DNA of 64,000 nt. Origin: Panax quinquefolius. Lineage: Eukaryota > Streptophyta > Magnoliopsida > Apiales > Araliaceae. Within the stretch, counting starts at the first letter, position 1, and every line of letters starts with the position of its first letter. The notes beneath the pieces were generated by a model that did no database searches, had not been told where the DNA came from, and saw nothing but the letters and a program-made list of their open reading frames with translations. Positions 1-10,248 of the stretch are shown in pieces. The DNA is taken from contig CM035167.1 of the NCBI GenBank assembly GCA_020205615.1, forward strand, positions 29,029,130-29,093,129, read 5' to 3'. The translations under genes and the position numbers were made by a program.

Positions 1-2070
1 CTTGGCTGGCGGTTGAGTCCTTACTTAATGGGTCGTGTTTGGGCCACACTCTAGAGAGGATTTTTATCATTGTTCATGGTATTTGGCGCCACTTATTGAA
101 CTAAGGTTCGCGCTGCGGCGAACTCTTGCGATGAGGCTCGATTCTTTGTTCCGCTTGGCCATGGCGGCTCTTTTGCCTAGGGTTGGTGGCATGGCTGACT
201 CTCATGCACCAGATATCAATTTCAGTTTTGAAATTTTGTGAACTTCTCGGACGCATAACTTCTTCGTTATAAGTCCGAATTGGCTCGTTCAAAAGCCTAC
301 GGTTCACAAATTATGTACTCTACATGACCATTCAAGAATTTTATCTATTTGACTTCGTTTGCTAAAAATTCACCTATTGGTTCATTTTTAGCGTAAGCGA
401 TAAGCGTTAAATGAGCGTTGGCGCTTTCGTTTCTTCGTTCTAAGTCGAGAATCGGTCATTTTCGAGTCCGCATGACTCTTAAATGCCAATTATGACTTGT
501 CTTTATTGGAAAACAATGGTTTCATGATCAAACATAAAATTTGACTTCCATTAGAGAATTTTACGTATTCGGCGATTATCGTCAATCGTGCAAATTTCTC
601 GACAATTCTTCCTTCTTATGATTTGTTCAACATTACAAATGAACTTCATTCATCATGTGAACATTTTAACATCCTTAATCTGACAACTTATATTCATGGT
701 TGGATTTTTGGACTTATTCTTGAGAGCTTATAACTTGTCATTTATAAACTACTTAAGATTTCATCGTTAATGACTTATGACAAGTTAAAGTTTCTTAAAC
801 ATCATTTCTTATATGTTCTTAACATATAACTTAACTTGGGTATACATGATACATATGATCATATAAATTCTTTTACCTTCATATCATTTCTCTTAATAAA
901 CTTCTTTACAAGTTCATATTATTTTCACATAAGTTTATAACTTATGCTAGCTTAAATGACTTATTACCAACTTAATTGGCTTAAGTTCATTACTTACTCA
1001 TTCATGTTTCTTAATCCAACTTTTCTTATCATCCTATCATGAATAGAGATAGAAGATAATTGGAGAAGAAGTCTTACTCTTTTGTTGTCTTGGTAAGTAG
1101 CTTGCTTCTTCTTCTTAGCTTATGGAAATGACTTATTGCTAGCTTATTCTCTCTAACACTTAAGCACTTTAGAAGTGTTGGATTATTTGATCAACCAACA
1201 AATGACTAGCAAAGCTCTTCTATTTATAGACTTTCCAAGGTTAGGGTAGTTTGGTCTTTAAAACATCCCACCTCCTTAAGCCACCTCCTTCTTATTCATT
1301 ACTTGCTAGCCTAGCCTCTCTCTTATCTCTTACTTGGCCATTAATTCAAAGTCTTGGTCAATACTCTAACTTGGTCACCACATCACTTGGTCACCACATA
1401 TCTTGGTCATCACACATTACTTGGTCATTACATTACTTGGTCACCACATTCAACCATATTAATATGGTTTGCCCCATGGATCATACCACTCATGGATTCC
1501 ATCTTGGGCTTACATTAATTAATCCTTGGGCTTTACTTTAACAAACACTAATTGGTTCATTAATTCATTAGTTGGGCTTCTCTCTCTAATTCACTTGGAC
1601 TTGTATATAATTGTTTACCAATCATCCAAGTCCATTAACATTTCTTAATACATATTGTTGATGTATTATTTTCGTATTCTAATTCTTATAGAATTTATAT
1701 ACGGTATTTCATCCTTCATACAAACTCGTATAATACTTCATATTATACTCGTTTTCATTACTTCGTACAATACCAAGTATCATACAATTATTACTTATTC
1801 TTTAACACTTCGCTTTACTTAACGTTTATAATTTAAGTCCTGGCCAATTATTACTTTTTCCATAACTAGATTTTTATTTCATAATCCATCTTACCTTGTT
1901 ATTCCATCATTGCGTATTTCTCGGAATCTCAAAATTATATCCCGAGCAAATACTGGATGTGAAGTGTTTTTCGTAAAATTTCTGGAAAACTTTTTATTTT
2001 CTCGAAATCCAAACACTTTAATTCATTAGCCCAAATTACGATATTCTAACATCAATATGTTATAATGACA
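1..2070 (-). mobile_element. Inverted partial LTR of the element A family
   Basis: Read on the minus strand, this stretch follows the left part of A's 3' LTR (22133-25535). It runs from about 95 bases inside the LTR start (at 2070) to about LTR base 2150 (at 1). Shared landmarks are the TATA box at 1220-1229, the block around 420-480 and the repeat-rich stretch 600-1000. It is joined head to head with the forward LTR of A at 2070/2071. It is either an inverted duplication of A's own LTR or an independent copy. The left end lies outside the window. ORFs here are chance frames. Confidence 0.8.
1220..1229 (-). promoter_or_regulatory. LTR TATA box, inverted A-family LTR
   Basis: CTATAAATAG on the minus strand, at the position equivalent to the TATA box of A's 3' LTR (23034-23043). 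Confidence 0.55.
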
Positions 2071-4693
2071 GAAGCAAGAAGAATGTGTAAGTAATGAACT
2101 TAAGCCACATAAGTTGGTAATAAGTCATTTAAGCTAACATAAGTTATAAACTTATGTGGAAGTATTATGAACTTGTAATAAGTTTATTAAGAGAAGTGAT
2201 ATGATGTAAAAGAACTTGTATGATCATATGTATCATGTATACCTAAGTTAAGTTATATGTTAAGAACATATAAGGTATGATGATTAAGAAACTTTAATCA
2301 TCATAAGTCATGAACAATGAAATCTTAAGTAGTTTATAATTTGACAAGTTATAAGCTCATGAAGAAATAAGTCTAAAATCCAACAATGAATATAAGTTGT
2401 TGTAAATAGTATGTTAAGATGTTCATATGATGAATGGAATTCATTTGCAATGTTGAACACATCATAAGAATGAAGATTCGTTAAAATCGCACGATCGACG
2501 ATAATCGTTAATTCAGAAAATTCTCGTAATAGAAGTCAAATTTTGTGTTTGAACTCGGAACCATTTTTTTTCCAATGGAGACAAGTCATATTTGGCATTT
2601 AAGAGTTCATGACTCGAAAATGACCGGATTCCACTTAGAACAAAAAACGAAGCGCTTCAACGCTCACTTAACATTTATCATTTTCGTTAAAAATGAACCA
2701 ATAGGTGAATTTTTAGCAAACGAAGTCAAATAGATAAAATTCTTACATGAACGCGTAGATTACATAATTTGTAAACCGTAGGCTTTTGAACGAGCCAATT
2801 CGGACTTATAACGAAGAAGTTATGCGTCCAGGAAGTTCACAAAATTCAAAGATCAATTTTTTTCGTGCATGAGTTTCAGCTAAATGAGTCACGCCAGAAC
2901 GCTGTAATAAAGGTGTCCAAGCACACTGCAAGAGTTTGCCACAGCGCGAACCGTAGTAAAATTTGTGGCGCCACAGCGCGGCCCACTAAGTAAGGACTCG
3001 CACCGCAGCGCCAGTCTCAGAACAAGGATGGTGATGAATGTTTGTAATTACAAAGAAAAGAAAGCTAATTGATTTAAAAGTAAACACAACCTATGGAATG
3101 TAATGTAACATTGTTTAAACTTTGTTAAACCTTAAGGATGTTGTATAAAGGTTGAGATAACCTAGTCGAATATAAATGCAAGGATAATGATAAACCGGAA
3201 CAGATAATAACTGAATCTAATGCACAATTAGATTGAGATAAATAGTAAGATATAGTCATATACATACTTGATTATATGTGACCTAATGTAAGGCATTATG
3301 TGATCATGTATTTTAGAGACTTGAAAGACTTGAACATAAAGTTAATATACCGTAGCAGACGCTAAAGGCAAGTATTCTAACTCTTGTCTCAGTTCAATCT
3401 GAATAAGTTTTTGAAGTTCATGTATTCTTTCGTATGAATTGAGGTATGTTGAAGTTAAAGCCAATTCCTTTGGCTAGACTTGATATATTGATAATCTAGT
3501 CATTTATTATCGAATGTTGTTATCTTTTGTCAACTACTTGATATGGTTTTCAAAGGAAGACTGAAATGTTAAACAAATGTTTTGTTGGTAAAACGACAGG
3601 CACGTGAGGTTGCCAAATGCTTAAGCGTGCATACGTTTAATGGATGTAGTGTTGATCAACATAGAGTACAATTGGCTGATCACCTAGAAGTGCTCATAAG
3701 TAATATCGGGCTTACGGACTTGCTTCCGGGTTGTCCTTTTCCAATAAAGAATTAATACTCGAAAGACTTGAACATAAAGTTAATATACCGTAGCAGACGC
3801 TAAAGGCAAGTATTCTAACTCTTGTCTCAGTTCAATCAGAATAAGTTTTTGAAGTTCATGTATTCTTTCGCATGAATTGAGGTATGTTGAAGTTAAAGCC
3901 AATTCCTTCGGCTAGACTTGATATATTGATAATCTAGTCATTTATTATCGAATGTTGTTATCTTATGTCAACTACTTGATATGGTTTTCAAAGGAAGACT
4001 GAAATGTTAAACAAATGTTTTGTTGGTAAAACGACAGGCACGTGAGGTTGCCAAATGCTTAAGCGTGCATACGTTTAATGGATGTAGTGTTGATCAACAT
4101 AGAGTACAATAGGCTGATCACCTAGAAGTGCTTGTAAGTAATATCGGGCTTACAAACTTGCTTCCGGGTTGTCCTTTTCCAATAAAGAATTAATACTCGA
4201 GGTCTTTGACCGGAGTGAATGTTTTACTAAATATTGTTATTATTGTAAAACATTTTGAAAGAAAGATGAAGTGCTATTTTGAATTAGTAATAGTACTTCA
4301 TAACTATTGTTCAGTTATTGAAGATATACGTTTTGTATGTGTCAAGCATGTTGTTATTGAATTGTTATACTTGCTGAGCTAGTTATGCCCACTCTTGCTT
4401 GAACCATAAGAATGCAGCTAAGACTGAACGTCCTGAAGGATCGAAAAATGATAAAGGAAAAGCTAAGGCGATTGTTGTCGTCTTGTAATAGTATAGGTCT
4501 ATTGTTGTAATGTAACTGATATTATGACAAAGAACCTTTGTAATGGGTATAGAACCTGGGAAATGTAAATATTACTTTAAATATATGGAAATTATGTTCG
4601 TTCTTTAAGACTTTTCAATTGAATGAATGTATGAATGTTGTACAAAGATAGCACCATCTCAAAGTTGGAAGATACCCATTTGGGGGCGCTACA
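2071..4693 (+). mobile_element. Element A 5' LTR, truncated
   Basis: It is collinear with 23270-25535 of the 3' LTR but lacks the first 1.14 kb, which is replaced by the inverted LTR fragment. It ends in GGGGGCGCTACA immediately before the primer-binding site. It contains a CpG-rich patch (about 2935-3010) and a 438-bp tandem duplication absent from the 3' LTR. It has lost its own TATA region, so normal transcription of A from this LTR is unlikely. Confidence 0.85.
3323..4198 (+). repeat. 438-bp tandem duplication inside A's 5' LTR
   Basis: Units 3323-3760 and 3761-4198 differ at only a few bases. The 3' LTR has one copy (about 24593-25030). The junction sits in the similar strings ACTTGAAAG and ACTCGAAAG, which suggests slippage or unequal exchange after insertion. 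Confidence 0.85.
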
Positions 4694-4696
4694 AGT

Positions 4697-4709
4697 TGGT
4701 ATCAAAGCC
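4697..4709 (+). other. Primer-binding site of element A
   Basis: TGGTATCAAAGCC lies three bases after the LTR end. It matches the initiator-tRNA-Met type site TGGTATCAGAGC with one change. The leader from 4710 to 4869 holds no gene; its last bases before the ORF at 4870 are TTTATTGTAG. Confidence 0.85.
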
Positions 4710-4869
4710 TAGGTTATAAAACTTAAGGGGGGAAATAGAACCTTAAGTCATAACCTTATGAAAGAATAAAGAAGTAAAAGATGGAAAGTAGCCTTATAAA
4801 AATGCATTATATTATGTGTTTCTATTATTTTAGTGAGGTGTACTAATCAAACTATATTGTTTATTGTAG

Positions 4870-5486
4870 ATGTCAGGAGAAAATGATATGTATAGAGACA
4901 TACATATAGTGAGCGAGGATTCGGTTAATCGGGTAGAGATACTACCAAATCCAATAGCAGTAGAACCAGAGGTGGTGACAATCGAGTCAGCAGACTCAAA
5001 CGATTTAGACTATATGTCTATATTTGATGGCATGCTAGAGGAGGAGGTGGATGTGATGTCCTTTGACCAGGTTCCACCTATAGAGGAATTGTCTACGGGG
5101 GAATCGATGAAGGCATTGTTTATGTCGGTATTGGATAGGAATGTCCATTACTGCCAAGAGGTTAAAGAGTTGAAAGAGGAACTCCAAGCTGTCCGTGAGG
5201 ACAAGACTAGCGTGGAGGGAATGTGGGAAGAGGAGCATGATGATAGAGTTCTAGCTAAGAACAAGGTCCGAGAGCTGAAATGTGAAGTCTTTGAGCTCAA
5301 GCAGAAGCTAAAGACTAAACAGCGAAAGTTGGAAAGGATGTCCTATATATATAGGAGTTCTCATGTGGATTTCAAAGCAGTAGTAGTCGGGTATCGATAG
5401 AAGGTGACAGACTGCCATACTATCAGAGAGATGTTACGCTTTATTCCGCCAAAGAAGATTTTGAGAATGCCTTACGGCAGATGTAA
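4870..5486 (+). pseudogene. Extra coiled-coil ORF upstream of gag (element A)
   Basis: The open frame from the ATG at 4870 runs 176 codons to 5400. Past a probable one-base frameshift near 5395 the similarity to B's version continues, ending in FENALRQM at 5486. The first 80 residues are acidic. About residues 90-155 are heptad-like and charged (EVKELKEELQ and onward), a probable coiled coil; the tail carries RMSYI and RSSH. B's counterpart (18195-18803) is clearly homologous along its whole length. No known domain is recognised, and most Tekay elements begin directly with gag. Its role is unknown; a Gag-accessory, RNA-binding or transcript-control role is guesswork. Confidence 0.7.
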
Positions 5487-5794
5487 TCTAGCAATAGCTA
5501 GAGTAGCTTAGATATGCAAATATTATGTATCTAGTAATGACGTATAACCCTCTTTTGTATAACAAAAGGTAGTCTTTTGTAAATCCCAATTTTTGGAAAT
5601 TAATGGCGGGATGGTAATGTAATCAGCTCAGGCTGAGTAATGTAAACAAAGTAGTTTCTACGACAAGTTATGAATAAATATAAGTCTTTTTATGGAATAT
5701 ATTGAGCAATGAGTATGAGTTATTGTTTTATTATAAATAATGACAAACTAACAAGAATAAAGTAATAATGATGTGTTGTTTTCTTAACAGCAAA
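5487..5794 (+). other. Non-coding spacer between extra ORF and gag (element A)
   Basis: About 308 bases without a gene. B has the corresponding spacer (17883-18194) with recognisable similarity. Both contain a GGTAGTC string in the first third and end in a pyrimidine/A-rich run plus ACAG directly before CAAAATGCC at the gag start. This could be a splice acceptor or simply a conserved leader. Confidence 0.5.
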
Positions 5795-6850
5795 ATGCCG
5801 CTAAGAAGGAGACAACGAAATCAAGGCACTAATGTTAACCAACCGGAGGGTGGTCCAGTTAATCTAATGCAGGAGTTCGTTAATCTTTTAACGGCTGCAT
5901 TTAATAGAACAAGGGCTAATGTACCCGTGATTCTGGGAGTAGTACGAGTTACTACTTTTAAGGATTTTAAAAGTGTAGGTCCGCCGGAGTTCAAAGGAAC
6001 TACGGACCCTATAGAAGTCCAGACTTGGGTAAAAGAAATCGAAAAAGCATTTGTAATAGCAAATGTTGAGGAGGGTCAAAAGGTTGCCTTTGCAACCTAT
6101 TTGATGAAAGGAGAGGCCAACTTCTAGTGGGAGGCAAACCAGGCTAGGGCCGACATAGGGAACCTAACGTGGGAGAGGTTCAAGGAGATTTTCTTCGAGA
6201 ACTATTTTCTCATGAGTATTCAAGGGAGGATGGAAATGAGGTTTCTTAAATTGAAACAAGGGGATATGAGTGCCCCAGTATGTTGCCAAGTTTAATGAAC
6301 TGGCACGATTTGCTTCACATCAAGTGAACACTAAAGTGAGAAAGGCTAGAAGATTCGAGCAGGGCTTGAAACTCTGGCTCTATAGCCGAATCTCTGTGTT
6401 CCAAAGTACTTCTTTTGGAACCATATTAGAAAAGGCAATAATTGCCGAAGGTGGGAATGAGGCTCTCAGCCAGTACCACAAGGATAAGAAAAATAAGGGT
6501 AAGGTTGATGGAGGACTCAAGACCAAGGGAGCCAGTGGAAGTGGCAATGGTCAAAATAGGAAGGGCTTTAACTCTGGGAATACCGGAGTAAAACAAGGGG
6601 ATTCTAAGAGGAGGATGGAGGCTCAGAAACTCAAGTGGAAGACTCACTTAGGAGTCTGTCTCAAAGGAAAGGCAGTATGTTATAATTGTGGACAGGAAGG
6701 GCACATTTCGCCTAACTGTCCAAATCCAAAGAAAAATCATGGATATTTTGTATGTGGATCAACTGACCACATAGCGAAGAACTGCCTGAAGAAGGGGATA
6801 GATGGAAATAAGGGAACTAATAGCGGTAAGTTGGCTATTAATGGTCCAGC
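5795..6850 (+). pseudogene. gag: Element A gag (capsid and nucleocapsid)
   Basis: Translation begins MPLRRRQRNQ. The retrotransposon Gag core follows (PPEFKGTTDP, WVKEIEKAF, then the LARFASHQV region). An in-frame TAG lies at 6125-6127 and a one-base frameshift near 6275; the frame is then continuous into pol. A basic linker leads to the zinc knuckles. The first (from 6678) is an intact CX2CX4HX4C. In the second (about 6750-6783) the first Cys is replaced by Tyr, while B keeps Cys there. Gag would form virus-like particles and bind genomic RNA. This copy is non-functional. Confidence 0.88.
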
Positions 6851-9800
6851 TCAGCCGGGTAAATCAATGGCCCACACTTTTAATATGACGGTCCAAGGTA
6901 TGGTGGCATCAGGGGATGTAGTTGCAGGTATTATTCCGATCAATAACATAAATGTATACATGCTTTTTGATTCGGGTGCTACTTGTTCGTTTATAGCATG
7001 TGATTTTGCTAGACGACTAGAATTATTTCCCTAAAAATTACCTATACCTTTGAACATTAAGGTAGCAAATGAAGAGATAATTCCTGCTAAAGATATTCAT
7101 AGGAGTTGTTGCATAGATGTGCGTGGTTGTAAGTTATTGGTAGATTTAATACCGATAAAGTTAGGAGAATTCGACGTAATTCTCAAAATGGATTGGTTGA
7201 TTAACCATGGTGCAATTATAGATTGCCAAAAGAAATGTGTGAGCATCAGGACGTTGAAGCAACCTCCTGTAGTATTCTACGGTAATAAATCACCGGGACG
7301 TTCGTGTTGCCTTACGATGACACAAACTAGAAAACTTTTAGGGAAGGGATGTGTAGGTTATCTATGCCATGTTGTTGATACCCAGAGAGTGGGAGTAACC
7401 ATAGAACAAATACCTATAGTAAATGAATTCATGGATGTATTTCCAAGTGAGTTACCAGGTTTATCGCCGAATAGGGAGATCGAATTTGTGATAGACATTG
7501 TGCCAGGAGCGGCACCAGTCTCAAGGGCACCGTACCGTATGGCACCTGTGGAAATGAAAGAACTAATGGTTCAGCTACAAGAACTATTGGACAGAAAGTA
7601 CATTCAACCAAGTGTTTCTCAATGGGGGGCACCGGTGTTGTTTGTCAATAAGAAAGACAGATCGTTAAGGCTTTGTATCAACTATCGGGAGTTGAACAAG
7701 TTAACGATAAAGAATAAATACCCATTGCCCAGGATCGATGATCTCTTTGATCAATTGAAAGGGGCAAAGTATTTTTCTAAAATAGATTTATGGACGGGGT
7801 ATCACCAGTTGAAGGTTAGGAAGGAAGATGTACCGAAGACGGCATTCAGGACTCGTTATGGTCATTACGAGTTTCTGGTAATGTCATTTGGGTTAACGAA
7901 TGCACCAGCTACATTTATGGACATGATGAACAGAGTGTTCAAACCATATTTGGACAAGTTCGTCGTTATGTTTATCGATGATATTCTAGTCTATTCTAAG
8001 ATGCCAGAAGATCATGCTAAACACTTAAGATTAGTGTTGGAGACACTAAGGGAGGAGAAGTTATATGCGAAATTCACCAAATATGAATTTTGGTTGGGAA
8101 AGGTGCAGTTTTTATGTCATGTCATTGACCAAGAGGGGATTTCAGTGGATCCAGTGAAGGTGGAAGCAGTAATGAATTGGGAACAACCAAAAACGTCGAC
8201 TGAGGTGCGGAGTTTCCTAGGATTAGTAGGGTACTATCGAAGATTTATCCAAGATTTTTCGAAGATAGCTACCCCGTTGACTAATTTAACAAGGAAGACG
8301 GTGAAATACGTATGGACGGATAAATGTGAAGACAGTTTTCAAGAACAGAAGAAAAGATTAAGTGAAGCGCCTGTTTTGTCATTGCCAGATGACAGAGGAA
8401 ATTTTGTAGTGTATAGTGATGCTTCGCGTAGAGGACTTGGTTGTGTGCTTATGCAGCATGACAAAGTCATTGCGTATGCATCACGGCAGTTGAAGGATTA
8501 TGAGAAAGTTTATCCTACTCATGATTTTGAACTGGCCGCAATAGTGTTTGCCCTAAAGATATGGAGACATTATCTTTATGGGGAAAAATGTGAGATATAT
8601 ACGGACCATAAAATTTTAAAGTATATCTTCACTCAGAAGGAATTGAATATGAGACAGAGAAGATGGCTAGAGTTGATAAAGGATTATGATTATGAAATCC
8701 TGTATCACCCTGGAAAGGCTAATGTAGTTGCCGACGCCTTAAGTAAGAAGGGTCGGGAAAAGTTGTCTATGTTAACGGCTCAAAATGAGTTAATAACAAA
8801 GATGGCTAGGATGGAAATAGAAGTAAAGATGCTGAGTGATTTGAGGCAGATACTCTTTGCGATGGAGATGCAATCTACCATCATAGAGAGAGTCAAGGAG
8901 GTACAACTCAAGACTGACGAGTGTAACCAAATGAAGAAGCGGTTATCTGAGAAGGAATATACTAAATATAGTCTTGATAATGAGGGATTATTAATATTTG
9001 AAGGAAGAATTTGGGTTCCGAATGAGACGGAATTAAAGGAGCAAGTGTTACAAGAAGCTCATAGTTCGAGGTACTCAATACATCCTGGTAGCACTAAGAT
9101 GTATCAAGACCTTCGACAGAGTTTTTGGTGGCCAAACATGAAGAGAGAAATAGAAGAGTAAGTGGGTAGGTGCTTGACTTGTCAAAATGTTAAGGCTGAA
9201 CATCAACGACCTAGTGGCTTATTACAGTCATTGGAGATTCCAGAATGGAAGTGGGAGCATATCACGTTGAACTTCGTGGTGGGACTTTCGACGACAAATA
9301 AAGGGTACGATTCGATTTGAGTAATAGTGGACCGGTTGACGAAGTCGGCTCACTGTTTGCCAATTAGGGTCAAGTATAACTTAGACCAGTTAGCTAAACT
9401 TTATGTTAAAGAAATCATTTCCAGAAATGGAGTACCAGTATCAATTGTGTCAGATCGTGATCCACGATTCACATCGAACTTTTGGAGGAATTTGCAAGAA
9501 CAGTTGGGAACACAGCTGAAGTTAAGCACAGCTTATCATCCACAAACCGATGGGCAGAGTGGGAGAACAATTCAGACGTTAGAAGACATGTTGAGGTCTT
9601 GCGTCATGGATTTCAAGGGTAGTTGGGATGATCATCTACCACTAGTAGAGTTTGTGTATAACAACAGTTATCATGCAAGCATAGGTATGCCTCCGTATGA
9701 GGCTCTGTATGGAAGAAAGTGCAGAACACCATTGTGTTAGGATGAGGTGGGAGAACGCCGGATGCTAGGACCCGAAATGGTGCAGCAGACAGCGGATGTG

Positions 9801-10248
9801 GTAAAGTTAATTCGGATACGTCTCATCATGGCTCAGGATAGACAGAAGAAGTATGCAGACTCGCATAGATTAAGTCGAGAGTTTGAGGTGGGCTCGTATG
9901 TGTTTCTAAAGGTATCTCCCTAGAAAGGAAAGATACGCTTTGGAAAGAAAGGAAAGTTCAGTCCGAGGTTTATAGGACCTTTTGAAGTATTAAAACGGGT
10001 GGGAGAAGTAGCTTATGTGATAGCATTACCTCTAGATCTAGAACGAATACATAACGTATTTCACGTATCTGTATTACATCGATAGAAGCTGGACTATAAG
10101 CATGTAATCGAGTATGAGCCGATTCAGATTGAGAAAGACTTAACATATGAAGAATCGCTGATGCAGATCATTGATAGAAAGGAACAAGTTCTGAGGAACA
10201 ATGTAATACCATCAGTAAAGGTATTATGGAAGAACCACGATGCTGAAG
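6851..10248 (+). pseudogene. pol: Element A pol (PR-RT-RH-INT), cut by B in the chromodomain
   Basis: Same frame as the second part of gag. Protease has LFDSGAT near 6963. RT has [11 protein letters not shown] near 7727 and the catalytic FIDD near 7974. RNase H has YSDAS near 8413. The integrase HHCC zinc region starts near 9058 and the DDE core spans about 9260-9590. In-frame stops are at 7032, 9159, 9318, 9738, 9921 and 10083. The first catalytic Asp of integrase is Asn (ITLNF, against ITMDF in B and C) and the third, Glu, is Gly (QSGRT, against QSERT in C). The frame breaks at 10248 with B's insertion and resumes at 22030. Sequence lengths match an almost complete pol. Confidence 0.92.
10244..10248 (+). 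repeat. Target-site duplication of B, left copy
   Basis: TGAAG directly before B's TGTGATGCC terminus. The same five bases follow B's right terminus at 22025-22029, and a third copy precedes the internal LTR at 18941-18945. Confidence 0.9.

Larger units (their letters stand above)
1..3030. repeat. Large inverted repeat of LTR sequence
   Basis: The left arm, about 1-1005 (minus), and the right arm, about 2071-3030 (plus), carry the same LTR segment in opposite orientation. They are separated by about 1.06 kb of left-oriented LTR sequence. The shared block around 241-390 and its reverse complement around 2690-2850 are easy to see by eye. A read-through transcript could fold into a hairpin with a stem close to 1 kb. 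Confidence 0.75.

Noticed and set aside
4870..5400. The extra ORF as a normal gag N-terminus
   Set aside because: A clear gag with its own start, core and zinc knuckles follows at 5795, and the spacer between has stops in all three frames in A.
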